Below are positions 49,268-63,338 of a stretch of 64,000 bases of DNA, in pieces. The first letter of the stretch is position 1; each line of letters begins with the position of its first letter. The notes below the pieces were generated by a model. That model saw only the letters and a program-made list of their open reading frames with translations, searched no databases and was not told the DNA's origin. The stretch spans positions 33,099,309 to 33,163,308 of the forward strand of contig NW_019211457.1 in assembly GCF_002443255.2 (NCBI RefSeq), read 5' to 3'. A program made the position numbers and the translations under genes. This DNA comes from Varroa destructor. Lineage: Eukaryota; Arthropoda; Arachnida; Mesostigmata; Varroidae.

Positions 49268-52200
49268 ACAAGAGAACAAACGAGCGAGTGTAGTCTTCGA
49301 AAAAAGAAGCTGTTGAAGCCACCACCATCGCCTCGACGAGCGTCAGCCAGCGCAACCGTTGGTTTTGTCGCTGCTTGTCCTGCTGCTTCGAAGCTTTGCT
49401 GCTCTATGAGTATACACTAAGAATCGTTGCATGGAAGCGTGGAACAAGGACATTCGTTACCGGAACCGGGAAAAGAGTAGAAACAGTCGTAGTGGAATGG
49501 AGTGGAGCAATCAGTAGGCGTTGCCCGGATAGTCTTTCATTTGCCTGTAGTCCTGTTAAGAACCAGCCGCCACTGCTGTCGTTATATACAGCTAGGAGTG
49601 AGTAAAACCAGCTGCAAGTGTACATATAAGCAGATCCAACAGAACTAATTCGTGCAGTACAACTGCGCCGGCACCGCTCACGCATCTTTTAATAGTAGAC
49701 TTTTTCTTTCTTTTTTTTTTTGTCTCGTCATTCGTCCCTGCCGGGCGGTGGGAGTAACTGCAAACGCGCCCTCCTGCCGTTGTTCGTAGATCAGCTAGAG
49801 CTGTTCTTAAAAATAAGGCGCGGCCGGGCCACAGTAGCGGCAACAACGACTGTGCTATCGAATAGAAAGCAATGGAGATCTGTCGTTGCTTCTTGCTTTC
49901 AAAAAATAGTACTAGTAGTGATGGTTGTGGGCCTATCGTCTCCGTTCCTGTGACGGTCGGGAAGCCTGGCATTAACATTGCGCCACTGCGTTCGTCTCTC
50001 TTCGGCAGCAGCAGCAGCAGCATCGCCATCAGCGGCGGCAGCGGCAGCAGTAGTAGCCCATTTTAGAGCGCCCAACCCTACATCGGACGCCAGCAGCTAT
50101 CAATGTATGTATATGCGCAAGCGTGCCTGCGTGCGCCTTCTTGTCCTCGTGTGTCTATCCCTGTGTCTGCACGGGGCTCTACAATATCTGGGGAGAAATA
50201 AAAGAGTTTAAGACTCCTCGAAATTTCGTCGTTCGCCTTTGCATCGCTTCGCTTAGCCGCTCTCGTTGCTGATACTGATGATGCCACTGGAGAACAGAAA
50301 GTGAGCAGGCAAAAAAGAGTTTTTTTCGCAAACTGACTCCGTATGTGCCATGCGCGATCGGGAGTGAAAACTTTTGCGCGAGACAAAACGAAGCAGAGAA
50401 ATGGGAAAACGAGAGACGAAAAAAGGTGTGGTCCTACAGCTGAGAGCGCTGGAGCGCCCGAGCGCTGTTGCTGTTGCTTGCTATCGCCGTGCTGAATCGT
50501 TGTGAGTCAACCAAATCTACACATAGCTTGCGTGCGCGCGTCAGTGAGCGGTGCGCCAGCTTTGAATCCGGGATAGTGTTGCAGAGCCGCGAAAGTGCGG
50601 CGCTCGCGTCCTCTACCTTTTGATAGCGGCAGCAAAGGCTGCGTGCTCAAGGACTGCGGCCGTGAATGCCGAGCCGTCGCATCGGGTTAAGAAGCAATAA
50701 GCAAGGGAAAAGCCTTCATAGCAAAGAGAAATGCGGCGCGGAAAAGGCCGGCCGCTCGTCTGACTGGCTGCTGGCAGTTGGCCTGCCAGCGCCATAAAAC
50801 ACTGGCGTGATGTAATGATGATGATGATGATAAAATGCCTAATATCCGGCAAGAACGGACGCCCGGGCGTATCACAACAACAACAAGAACCACCAGCATT
50901 AGCAGCAATGTCTGAGCTGGTGGCGGATATCGTTCACGATGTTAAATGCAGCAATACGAAGAATTTACGAAGCAGTCAAAGGTTGGCTCGCTGCCTGGGT
51001 GCCCGTCTGACTAACTGGCTCTCTAAACCATTCCTGCGTCCTATTACTATGACGCAATGGTACACTCTGACTGATTTAACTTTATCTGGCTGCAACTATT
51101 CTAACTCGGCACTCCTCCGGTGAAAAAGTCCCGAGCACCAAAGGGTGCGACGATGGTGTTATTCGGTATCACCGCTTTGCTTCTTTACCCGTTATTTATT
51201 GCATCGGATCGCTTGCTGTCTGAATGCAGTGGCAGCGTAAATGAACACGGTTGAATTGAGCAGTAGGCTAAGGGACGACAAACCTAAAAAAAGGCCAGTA
51301 AGTTAGGGGGACCACGAAAGAAAATCAGGATCAGAACCTACCGAATCAGCCAGTTGTGAAAAGTACTCCAGTTCGTCTGCCTGCTTTGCAGCAACGACGA
51401 TTAAAAAATGTCAAAGGGAAAAGATCAAATCCTAAGACAAAGTTGGTTCAACAAGACGAGAAATAGCTTGGAACGACGGAGGATAAAGGATGGCTTGCAT
51501 AACACAAGCTATGCGGCTTGACAGCCATATCGTTTAACCGGCCTGAGGCAGTCAGATCGAAAGCCTTGAGCACTCCATAACACTCGATATAATCACGGTG
51601 ACCAAATGGCCAGCAACTTTATGACTCATACGAAACTTGTTGGCCTTTCCCATATCCTAATATTTCATATTGTCGTTTCACGATGGTACACAGTAATTTG
51701 TTGCTCAGCATTTTCATAAAAAATCAATTTTTCTTTCGCATTTGATGTTTCGAACATTCTCGGGATATCTATATAGAAAGAAGACGCATTTGATGGACAC
51801 ATGTGTTAACCTTCATGGGACACATCTTTGACTTCCTAGGATCGCGTTATCAGCAATTGTCGTTGCTGTTCCAGGATGGTGCGTATACACTTTCAATAAA
51901 CAGAGAAGTGCTGAAGGCACGAATACCGGCTAAAAAGTGCGAAAATAAGAAGGCATATATACATCTGACACTAGGTTTTCTTCTTTGACATGTTTCCATA
52001 TCAGATGACTGTTGGTAGTATCTGAGGCAAAGATCTATTTGTATTCAGTTACCGACGATTGGCAATAATCATCGACCGTGCTTTGTTTGTCAGCTGGCTA
52101 GCTCGCCACCGAAGCCGATTCATCTTCTCGTCTTTTATTTGTCGGTCTACTGCATGGGTACACGGGAGCGATTTCCATCCGAGATGACTGCTAACGTCCT

Positions 52201-53371
52201 GATCAACAGAAGCAACAATAGTAGAGACAGTAGTTAGAGATGGCGGCGGGCACAGCGGCACCGGGAATGTTGGTAAGACTCAGGCCCTAGTAGTCGACGA
52301 AACCTATGGCAGCTTTTCCGAGACGGTAGCAAACGTGCACATCAACAATGACAGGAAAGCAGAGTTGCAGAAACAAGCCGTGAGTGACTGCCATCCAGGC
52401 TGGCCATACAAGAGACGGATGTTTTTCATTGGTATAGAGGTTCACCATAGTGGTTATACACGTCGGCACGTCCGTTTGCCAACGGCTGTTGGCAACATTG
52501 ACGGACTACCCTACCATTGAACTATTCCATGCGGTTTGTTTTCGCTACAAATAAACTATAGTAGCGGCAGCAGCGATATCAGCGGCAGTAGCAGCGATGG
52601 CAACAGCAGCAGCAGCAGCAAGATAATACGAACGAGACGATGGCCAACTTTTCTGTGGATCCTGCCGTCACTGCGTATTACTGCACGCTATTTGCTTCTT
52701 CGACGGTGTGCTGGACCGCTCATTGCCAACCTGATTGTACGATTATCGGGTTGACGACGTCTCAATGTCCTGCTGCCGCCGCCGCTGCATCTATCATCTC
52801 TGCCGATGGCCAAGACACGCTGTACGTAGATCGTATCTGATGATCCATCAGCTCAGAGTCTCTTCGTCTTGTCTCTTTTCCCAATGACTAGTTCACATGT
52901 TGACTTCTTTCCTTCTCTATGCTCCAGTCGTTACTCCGTCTACCTACCCGCTGTCGCTCTGTCGCGTCAATGCGCTTAGGAAAGAATAACAAAATAACAT
53001 CTCATTGTTCGGAAAACAACCTTCATGCACGCAGGCCAGTGGGCCCGGCAGCTTTTTATGGTTTGACGACCCGCGGGGCGGAGACGGGACGGGGGTAGTA
53101 TGAGGTATTGACAAATCAACTTGTCTATGTGTCTAGCATTAGTCCATCTTCAAGTCTTCATGCGATTTTTCCAATAAAGAGGCCTTTGGCCGTATACGTA
53201 CGATAGGTGAAAATGTAAATGTATATACATAAATATATGTATATACATGCGCGTTTTCTACCATATACACACACGCAAATGTGACAAACACCGTAAGTCC
53301 GTATGTGTTTATTTAGTTTGTTTTTATACCGAATATCATTTTTGATAAGAATGAAGTAATCAATTTTTTAT

Positions 53372-53375
<4 letters not shown>

Positions 53376-53406
<31 letters not shown>
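53376..53406. repeat. TA dinucleotide microsatellite
   Basis: An uninterrupted run of about 15 TA units. Confidence 0.93.
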
Positions 53407-53408
<2 letters not shown>

Positions 53409-53815
53409 TACGTCCGTCATGCATCTAGACATTTCGAACGCCATTGAAGAACGACGAAGCTAACCCTATTGTTCGTTTTCTTTATTGTCTATTCCAGTTG
53501 GCTGGTCAAAAAAAATTTCCTCGAGAAGACGTCCGTTCCCTGCTCAGCTCTCTGATAATCGTGTACAGGTATTAATGGCCGTCGTATCCACTAACAGCTG
53601 CAACGATAACAACGACTGCTGAGCGATTTAAGGCGAGCGACTCATAGGCGAACAATGCGCGGATACCCTGTCCGAGCTTAAAGAAACCGTGCGCGAAGCT
53701 TGCGCCGTAATATAATAAATCTAATACGACAGCTATTAGTAATATAAATTCAATTTCGACAAATTACCCTGAGCGAGTAAACAAAATATATCGAGTATCT
53801 TGTTCGGTAGTTTAG

Positions 53816-54122
53816 CGGTGTGTTCCGAGTAAACGGTTTCACCGACACGACAAAATTGCTTCGACGGCGTTATCAGTTTGGCTGCTTCAAAGGGCGGCTG
53901 AAGCCCTCAGCCAGCAAAGCTCTGACAGAGTTGTCTCGCTAGAAGGCAGTGGGGGTGCTGCCCAACGGGCAGCAACCTCGACGCCCGACTCCGATATCGA
54001 TCAACGTGAGCCGGAAAATAACGACGAAGAGAAGCTCGCCGAGACAGAACAACAACGCGCCAGTTCGACATCGCCGTTTCATCAGCTGCAACTACGAAAG
54101 GTCAGCAGGATAAAAGCCAAAA
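53816..54122 (+). CDS. candidate exon encoding an acidic, Ser/Gln-rich region
   Basis: A TTTAG acceptor precedes 53816. The frame encodes a basic/aromatic start (KRFHRHDK), an amphipathic, Leu/Trp/Ala-containing segment (STALSVWLLQRAAEALSQQ), then an acidic, disordered-looking region rich in Asp, Glu, Ser, Thr and Gln. About 34% of codons start with G and third-position GC is above the background. Two donors are possible: AAG then GTCAGC after 54100 (phase 0), or AAA then GTAGAT after 54122 (phase 1). Without splicing the frame stops at 54173-54175. The phase-1 donor is compatible with the next candidate. The protein family is not recognised; the pattern fits a regulatory or scaffold protein region. 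Confidence 0.33.
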
Positions 54123-54929
54123 GTAGATCGTGCGCGGATCGAATCAAACCTCCGCGCAAAACAAAGCGTCAGTGAACAATAAAAGATAACTAGGTATAAA
54201 ACACTAATTTTCAGGCTTCTAGGGTTTGAAAATGTATATGGACAGAAGGAAGGACAGCACGGACCTGCAGCAGAAGACACATACAAGTTCGACACAGCTG
54301 TATGAAACACATTTTACAACGCGACGGAAACCTAAAAAATACATCCATCATCGAGCACTCAGATCATTTATTAATATTTTCTAAGTACATGCGATCACAT
54401 TACTGCATGGACACTTTCTGGTCGCAGCTGCAATACCTGCGTAAGTAATTACCACGCGTGATACGGGCACATTTTTTACTCTTCGTGCCTACTACGTTAT
54501 TAAGTGTATACCATTAATATGACCTAAATAGCGATGGTGCGATAATAGATGCTTAGAGGCTGAGGGGCTGAGCAGTACGGCAGACGCGCCAAGGGGAATG
54601 GCAGCTTCAATACGACGGCATTCCTCGTGTCGGCTCCCTCGGAATGCATTGAGGCCGGCCGAGTTTCGCTTTCAGGGTTGCCTGTCCTATAGGCAACTGC
54701 AGCACCTCTCGTGTCTGTTGTGTTTTCCTATCAGGTTCGAGGATTTTTAATGTTTAATCGTGGGCGTTCAGACAAACGTATACTAGAGCGAAACGGGAGG
54801 GGAACAGCTTGTAGTGTGCATGCTTGTATGTGTGCATATTTCTATTGTGCATAGCGATCATGCAGGGATCCCTCCATGTGCGTAATGTGTAGTAATTACG
54901 GAGCTTTTGAGTCGATCTTTCTTCTACAG

Positions 54930-55162
54930 AAAAAAACAACGGTGTGAATTTTCTCCCAGTTGTCAGTTTTGTCTTGGCCGATCACGACGAAGGCCGGATG
55001 AAGGGAAGTCCCTATGAGGACGTTAATGAGCGAGCGATGTCCACGGATTCTCCACTAGTGATTCGACATACGGCGACAACACTACACACATTTTGCTACC
55101 CGTCAGCTTGCCAGTGGACTGCGGCAGACTTAAACAACAAAGGATGCCTGTCGCCTGCCTGA
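54930..55162 (+). CDS. candidate terminal exon following the 53.8-kb exon
   Basis: Two good acceptors precede this frame: CTTCTACAG ending at 54929 and TTTTCTCCCAG ending at 54959. Both leave the same reading phase, which matches the phase-1 donor at 54122. The encoded segment has a hydrophobic start (PVVSFVLADHDEG), then charged and Ser/Thr/Asp residues, and a Cys-containing tail to a stop at 55160-55162. About 32% of codons start with G. If joined, the two exons would give roughly the last 180 residues of a protein. No canonical AATAAA is seen close downstream. No family is recognised. Confidence 0.25.
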
Positions 55163-56831
55163 TGATCACATCACATATGCGTCAGCCACACCGTAGCAAT
55201 CCTCTTTATTATTAGCACTGTTTTAATGTTTCAATATAATTGTCGTCATTGTTACTGCATTCGAAATATATGGGGGGGGTTCATTTATATGATGCTTTGT
55301 ATTAAAATTAGCTAATCAGAGTGCATACGTTTAACTTATTTATAGCAGGAATATCGGCAACAACCATAGTGTCAGATCATAGGCGACAACCCACTCCGTA
55401 GACCATATGTCAAGACTATGGATCATTGTTTCACTCCTCCTTGGTCAGCCGCTCGCTCAATTTATGGCAATATACACATTCGCTGGCCTAGGAAACCGCT
55501 GACTACTTGTTTGCGGCATCGGAGAAAGATCAGAAATCTCCAAGTTAGTTCGATCGGACAGAGAGTCTTCTCAGCTTTCTTGACTTCGACTCAATCCTAG
55601 TTGCTGAATCTGTTCCGATCAGAACGACGCGATGATGCAGCAATTCGTTTGAAGTGTTCGCTCTTCAATGCCTTTCGATACTATACACATAGAGTCGTGA
55701 CCGGATGGGCTGGCAGCGCACGAAATGCTCATTGACTGACCCCCACCTTGAATCCTACTTAAGGTATCCGTTTACAAAGCGACCACTGCTTCGCTCCTGA
55801 ATGCATCACGCATCTTCTCGTCCCTGTACAACTCGATTAGTATGCATGGAAAAGGAAGAGGCACGATTTCTTGAGGAAACCCCCGAGCTAGTTCCCAACT
55901 GGCTCATGACCCCCTTACGAGGGGCCGCCTATTGAAGCATATGCTCGTCCGACAAGTCTAACAGAGGTGACCACTACTGACGATTGTGGGTGTACACGTA
56001 TCCTAAACATTTTTATCATCGAAGATATAGAATGATACTATAGAAATGTTATTATTTAAATAATATCAAACATTTTTTAATTGAATCCTTCCACTCCCTA
56101 ACGAAAGTTTTTAAAACTGATACTTTAACGACACTTTTTAAAAGCAGCCATGATGCTGATTTTTCATTCGTTTTTTAGCCCTTTAAAACAAAAATTGCTG
56201 TTCACCTCTACCCATCGCTATTTATATATTTACTACATGCCATGCGTGTGGACCTGTGACGAGTTAAATGTAACATGGCTTCTACGTATAAGCCTTTCCT
56301 CGTGGTATCGATACTTCTACCTACTCTACTCAACAACAGCTCTACAATGGCACTCCTCACTCATCATCATACTCGTGTAATGCTCGCTGTTACAGCCACG
56401 CACACATATATGTACACATATCTACTAAAACACTGATGTCGCGCGTCCTTGGGCTGATAACGTGAATCGCTTCCTTCATCCATGCGGCGATGTTCTATCG
56501 CGGCCGGACGCGTGGCTAAGTGCAGTATTCTCGACTGTGACCGCGGTTCCCTTTGTTAACGAGCGAAATATCTTTCCCCGAGAGCAAAGGCGAAAATAGA
56601 CATCTGCAATTTTCCCCAGTCGGTCTGTCTATCCATCTTGAGCTGCGCCCTAAATAGGCTCCACTTCCAGAAACGCATTTCTTTTCGACCTTTCATTCTC
56701 TTCCTTTGTCTTTCGTTTTAGAAAAGTTAGTTTTATGCCTTACCTATTTTTCTTTTTTTCTTGTTCTTAACTTCCTAGTGGGAAGCGCGGCCGGGTTCGT
56801 CACGAAGACTCGAAAACGAGATCACCGTTTC

Positions 56832-56854
56832 CTTATTATTATTATTATTATTAT
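56832..56854 (+). repeat. TTA trinucleotide tract
   Basis: About seven ATT/TTA units are visible directly. Confidence 0.85.
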
Positions 56855-58617
56855 GCCTGCTCGTCCTTTTCTGTTCTGTTTTTTGTTGTTCTAAACCTGG
56901 GTTATCATGGTTTCGAGTCATTCCTTTATTGGCTAGAGGGGCTCCTTAAAAACGTCGCCTGTGTAGATGTGAGTGAGGCCACTTGACTGGGTGCATGGCA
57001 GGCTATATATACCATTCCTTGCTTTTTCCCTTGTCTTCTAGTCGTTTCTCTAATGTCATTTTTATCCGACCGTTGGGCAAAAAAATTAGGCGCTAGTAAT
57101 AGTCTGTTTACCGCTAGTAATGGCAAGAGAATAAGCAATTTCGGCTTTACCTCTTCTGCACATATACTAACTGTATCGGATAGACTGAAATGTTAAGGGT
57201 TAGAATTCTGCTGTAGACTGAACGGTTGTGTCCCTGACAATGCTCTCGAATCAAGCAGAGTTGAACGCTGTTGAAAGCGACCATCGCGGGACGCGGCATC
57301 TCGAAATGCACTTAGCTCGTAGCTGAAGGCAGAACTGGTTTATTAATGATGTCTTAGCATGTGTGCACAGTTCCCCGAAAGCAGGCCTACCATCGAAAAG
57401 AAATGACAATAGCCTTTAATGGTAAACAACAAGATATACATATACAGCACGTCATATCTCAAACATAGATGCAATGCAAGACACAATATTGTAACAACTA
57501 ACTACTTCTATCCAGCGATACGGACAGTCAAGATACATGCCCGTCTGTTGGAAGCCCTTAAAAATCACTTAGTCCAGAGAACCTAGAATAAAACCCTTGG
57601 TATTAGAATATTATAGCATTTGAAATTTGGCTACACATTTGTAATCAGATACATTATTATATCGGCATATATAATTTTCTATTATTTTGCATTTCGTTCA
57701 TTATTTTCTAACTCTAGTTAAGGTAAAGGTAACATGCTGCCATCTGAACCTCTATTGCCTTTAATCATAACTTCCAGTTTCGCTTGATAGACACATGAAG
57801 CGTCCTGATGAGACAGATTGTCATTCGCGTTATTTAGGTCTACTCCCATCGCCCGGCCCCGGAAATCAGTTCATCGAACAAATGGAACGCCCTAAACCCC
57901 AAAATCGATATGTTTAATGCGTTTGCTATCGGTCGCAAGAGTCCTCTAGGGACAACCTAACTATTATAATATATACCTACGCCTATTATGTATTTACCAC
58001 TCACGATGCGTGTCGTCGTCGTCGTCTTCTTTAGCAGTAGACGACCATCAACTCAACTGCGCGTTACCTTAGCGGTAATCGTTGATTAAACCCTAAATAC
58101 GTATTGATATTATTAAGCGTTATTAGTTGATTCTGGCTGGTAGCAACGACGATGATCACAGGCCGCATTTACAGGTAGCCACGTCTACCTATTTCCTTCT
58201 AGTACGACTACTACCAGATCGTACATGTCACAACCTCCGTTACGCATCCACTTCCGATTAGTACATGCTATGACAGACAACGCTCGATGCATTTGTTAGA
58301 AGCGTTTTATCAATACGATAGAACGGTCCAGCTTATATTCAGCCTAGTGTCAATCCGCCAATGGGGTCCAATGTCTTCGTCGAGTGCATTGTTGTTCATT
58401 GGCATTGATATGAGCTCAGGCCCTTGCCGAGTGCGTGGTGCCTGCTGCGGAATGGCAATCTAAATAATTCCTTCGTATTGTTGGTCCATTCCGTCTGGCT
58501 AGACCCGGTCTACCGAAACGGACGTCGACATAGTTACTGTCATTATAATTCATATGGACTCTATATGGCTACAGTGCGTACAGAACATGTGGCGTTTTAG
58601 CTGCGTCGCTCCATTAG

Positions 58618-58618
<1 letters not shown>

Positions 58619-58648
<30 letters not shown>

Positions 58649-58651
58649 ATA
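58619..58651. repeat. compound TA-TG microsatellite
   Basis: A TA run changes into a TG run and ends in TATAC. Confidence 0.9.
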
Positions 58652-59472
58652 CATGAATCTAGCCGTGACCATGCATCTGCGTGTGACCTTGAGTCTAACG
58701 GAGGTCGGGGTCATATGTTCGGCCGCGCGTGGCTACTCGCGCGACCCAACTCCCCTGCACTAGATCTTCAGATCGCCACACGAAAACAGAGGAGAGAATG
58801 GCCTACAACGAGAAATAAGAGGATGCAAAGATGAAAGCTCGCAGTAGCGACAGGCACTTGCCGTCACTAACCAGCCGCGCAGTGCTGAGACGATCGGAGT
58901 CTCGCAAAAACAACAACAACAACATCATCACTAGCATCGTCGCAGAGAAAGCAACTATAAGAAACAGCAAGCGAGGGAAGGACAGAGCCTAAAAAATCGG
59001 CTCAATGTACAATATCCGACATTATGAAGCACCGGAATAACTAGCCACGAAACGATACGAACTCATATGTGGCGGGTGTCGGCACAGAACGACTTCACTT
59101 TAGTCCAGCTTGAATCAGGGTCGTCGTGTCATACTTTTTATATATTTTGATCACACCTCGCCGTTTGGCCGATGGGGTATGAATGCAGTTGTGCAATCAG
59201 ATTCAATTTTTAGGAGTTCAAAGGTAGCAGCGATAGACGGCAATGGGACTGGAGAAACTAGCGTTTCGCCAATGGCGGTCGACGCAGCATAATCGGGTTC
59301 AGCTTGAGGTCGTACGGGAAGTTACCCACATTTCCAGTCGAGTGGCCTAAATCACAATGTCGAAATGAATCTCTACGTTAGTAAGTGCTAGAATGTGTGC
59401 AGCTGTGAAAGTATGGTGCAATTAGGAGATCATTGCACGTCCCTAAGATCCGAAACAGACGCAGAAAGTAAC

Positions 59473-59519
59473 TATATATATATGTATGCGTGTGTGTGTG
59501 TGTGTGTGTGTATATATAT
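59473..59519. repeat. compound TA-TG-TA microsatellite
   Basis: A TA run is followed by a TG run and another TA run. The flanking sequence differs from that of the similar array at 58.6 kb, so the two arose separately or have diverged. Confidence 0.9.
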
Positions 59520-62500
59520 TGCCTTGTGCGAACATAGAGTAACGATATCATTTACGGTTCTGTACGATGCCTACTATACACATTTGGCTGTACGCCTATA
59601 AATGTATACAGTAAGTGTTAGGTATCGATATATGTATGATTTCTGGCGTACGATTTTGTTAAGTGTGTATACTGTGTTGTCTCTTCTATTGTATCCGGTG
59701 CTTCTGCTGTCCGTAGACCATAGATTCGGTGGCACCATGGAGCATGCATCCTCTCGTGCATCCGGTTGAGTAGGTGAGCGACACCGGCGGTTGTAGCTGG
59801 TCGACGTAGCTAGTGTCCTTGAGGTGCACGAGCCAGATGCCTCTATAGTTTTTTTTCTTGTGGACTCTGCTGACGGGCAGAGCGCTAAGGCACGCTCGCT
59901 GCTGCACTGGTCTGCGGCATGGCGATCCGATGCCTAGCCCCTCTACCGTAACCTATTGGCGAGTCTATCCTGTATCAAGCCGGCGATGTTCAGCTATGCT
60001 TTGCTTTCCATCGAAGCAACAATCGTGCAAACTATCAGTATGTAGCTGCTTCTGTTACCACCGAAGACGCCCCGTCCATAGAGGAATTAACACAACGTAC
60101 CTTATACTATTAATATATATATAATATTATGTGAGGCTATAAGACATCCCTACCGACCGTCTGTGCCTCTCACAGGTAATCTCATTCCAGCTCGCCTTCG
60201 TTCTTATTTTACGACAAAAATCGAAAGCGACCTGCTGTGTATTAAGCTTTTAGATGCATTCCCCCAGACAGAAATGTAGAAAAACTAAGGTCAGAGCGCG
60301 CCTACAGCAGCGGCAGCGGCAGCAGCAGCACAAAAAGCTCACTCCGCTTTGCTGGCTGTATATTTGTAGTAGTACTGGGCGTTCGCTTCCATTCCCGACA
60401 CGACTACAAACGACTAAAAATAGGTATTTTTTTTCTGCGGATGGATTTAACCAGTCGCTGGTCCACGCTCGAGCGCGGCCGCCCTCGGCCGCTAGGAGGC
60501 TGTCTTTCGAGGTTTTTCGTCCGCGGCAGCGTCAGCGGGTGTCCTGTACTACTGCTCTCATGACCGTGTGCGCGCGGTCTCCACATGTAAAAACCGTGCG
60601 AGACATAGCCTGCCACATTAGCCAGTTCAGATCAGCGGGTTAAGTAGCAGCAGGACGCGGAGCGGCAACTACCGTAAAGAGTAGCCGACACAAAGGCCGA
60701 CTTACAGACAGGCAAATGGAGAAATAGAAATATGTAAAACGCCAGCAGTAGCATGCACGTTGAGAGACCTAGAGCAAGCTAGTCAACGATCGAATAAAGA
60801 GGAAAAAAAAAAAACAAAAGAGAGAGAGAATAGGCTGAACCTTGACCGAGACATTCACGTGCCACGTTTTACAGCAACAGATGACTGGTGACACCGGCGG
60901 CTGTCCGTAGCGATGTGCTGGAATGTAACCCACACGCTACTCGACAACGCTTTCGCTGCTTCACCTCGAGGCACGTTTGAAAGGATCGCCGAACAAGTAA
61001 CTAGAATGAGCCCCGGCGCACTGATGGGCACAACTCTTTTTTTGCATCCCGAACACAATACACACCTACACACGAGCAAATTGAATGAAGGAGCGTTCGA
61101 AGGAAGTGCGACAAAGCGGAAAGAGCGAATCGTGCATCTTCTTCTTCAACGCGACTGCGGATTGTATTTAGTTGTCCTCATTCACTGAACACGAGCAGCA
61201 GTGTCCGCCAATCAGTCAGGACACATACATACCTATTATCGTTTTCCAGCACGAACTGACGATGGCGCGAATTTAGGCCAATAGATTGGGGCCTGTTTAG
61301 GCCTTGGCTGAAAATCAAAGGGTAAACGTGGTCTCGGGATTGCCGAGCGGCGCATGATGGCGGTGATGAAGCGACGGGAGGTGGCGGCGTCACCGTTTGA
61401 ACCTTACCAAAAACGAGAAATAAAGCTAATTGCAGCAAACAAAGCTTATTTGCAATAAATAGCGCAATGTCGATGTTAAGAAAGAAGAAAAGTGGACTTG
61501 GGACAGATGTAGTGCGGTGGTTTAACCAAAGTAGAGACTGTTTGGCAATGAATGAAGAGTTATTACACAAAATGTTATAGGTAATTTCCGCCACATCAAG
61601 AGGTCTGTGTGTAGAGGCCTCTAAAGGACCTCCCTTGCTTGATAACCTCTTCTAGTGCTTTTAAGAGCGGTACGAAGAGGCAAATGAGAGTATTGAATAT
61701 CTCTGAAAATTGTTGCATCATTTTGTGCGTGGGTATCCCTATTCTGATGTCGATGTGATCCGATAGAGGCAAAGACCAAAGTCAGTAATTAGTAGTTCTA
61801 AAAGGGACAATTTCCTCTGCGTAGACGGACAAAGGCAGACGAGATGACGCAGCGTATTTACTTACATGTGGCTAGATTGGCGATAATTATCTTAGAATAA
61901 GTATACAAGAATAACTAACCATTTACAGATCGGAACGTGGCGGGCTATAGTAACGACACATTTTAATAAGATCTTGCGTCTGATAACCACGCATTCCGCA
62001 TGCCGCTGATACAACTTGCTGACTCTTTGTGTTATTATGAGATTACCATCATCAGCTAAACTGCAATCAGACGATAGTTAGGGTCGGTCAGAACAAGCCA
62101 GAGTCGCGCCAGCGCATCCCTACGCTGATCAACCCATAGCGACAGTTTGGAAAAGGCTTCACAGTAGGATAGGCCATGCCGCAATAAACCTTCTATCAAT
62201 TCCAACTAAGCACACTGCTACAGTATGCAAGTCGATAGCACATAGATGGTGTGTGTTTAAATAAATAAGTCAGGATCAAATCGGCAAGCGATGCAGGTAG
62301 CCCATTTACTGACGGGGCCTTGTACAGGCAGCTTGTTGCGCCGCTTTTATCGTAATGGGCCTGTAGCTGGCTCTGGCCTCCTGTGTGTAACTGTTGATAA
62401 ACAGGACGCATTTCGATGTTGCGCCATACACGTAAATGAGTGTCAGCTGGTTTCTACGAGCGTGCTGTGGCATACTCATGTTGCGGTTACCGCAACGTCG

Positions 62501-63316
62501 TTTGAGAATAATCGTTTGAGAATCTCTGACGAGTACTAATGGGAGAAGCTTCACCGGGTGGACGGTGCTCGCTACGAAAAACGGGCACGGGAGAGGTAAG
62601 AATCTTTATGAGACATCGACGGTATTACGACAATGACTAAAATGCCAGAGAGTAAGATGGAAACGATAAGAATGGCGCGGCGCTTTGTTATGTAATTGTT
62701 GTCATCTGGCTCCGCGGGGCAAACGTCCGGTCATGAATAGGCCTGATAAACAGCATAAGATTCGTTTTGGACTAACGGAATACTGCGGCTAAGCAACGTT
62801 CATTTCGTCGGAAATGGGAAGAAGGCTGGCAGACTGGTTGGAGCTGATAAGAAAATATATGGCGAATCACATCGCCATGACTGATGTTATCACTTGTTTT
62901 TTAATTAAAAGGCTCAAATCTCTCAACACTAAGACGCCTGTAATGGACAATAGTGGCTGTGGCACTGTGGGTGTCTGGTTCGAATCCATTACGGGTATTA
63001 GGTGTAATGATGCTTACTTTGTTAAACGTAACCGCACAATGGAGTGGAATTAGAAATTTAATTGGAAAGATACTTCGTTTTGGCTATGGGTAGAGTTCGA
63101 GACCTTGTGGTTGTACGTTCAACATCCCCTATCCGGACAGATATCAAAGCGTCTTGTTCAGTAAAAGTCAACAAATGTTTCAATTAGCAAGCTAAATAAA
63201 TTCCGTAGATCAGTTTTTCAACTCGCGTTTCTTGAGTCTGTATTAGCGTATGTGTTGCGGTTGTTATTATTGATCATGTCGTTTCCTTTCCTTCGCACCC
63301 TTCTTCTACACCCCCA

Positions 63317-63338
63317 CCAATTTAAATTGGCAATTGCC
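63317..63338. repeat. two abutting palindromes
   Basis: CCAATTTAAATTGG (14 bp, perfect) overlaps GGCAATTGCC (10 bp, perfect) by two bases. They are visible directly and may be chance. Confidence 0.6.

Larger units (their letters stand above)
49123..53815. other. GC-rich then AT-rich stretch without a confirmed gene
   Basis: 49123-50800 is GC-rich, with CAG/GCA low complexity near 50008-50060. The plus frame around 50860-51000 has a Gln-rich start and an acidic/Val-containing segment that could be coding, but its G-starting codon fraction is only about 21%. At 52555-52850 a CAG/AGC-rich patch is open in two plus frames. 51120-52030 and 52860-53800 show nothing beyond microsatellites. Confidence 0.4.

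Noticed and set aside
59886..59895. TAAGGCACGC, identical to the start of miR-124
   Set aside because: The rest of the mature sequence does not match and no complementary arm is present.
62977..62987. GGTTCGAATCC, a perfect tRNA B-box string
   Set aside because: The T stem does not pair fully and no A box lies at the right distance upstream.
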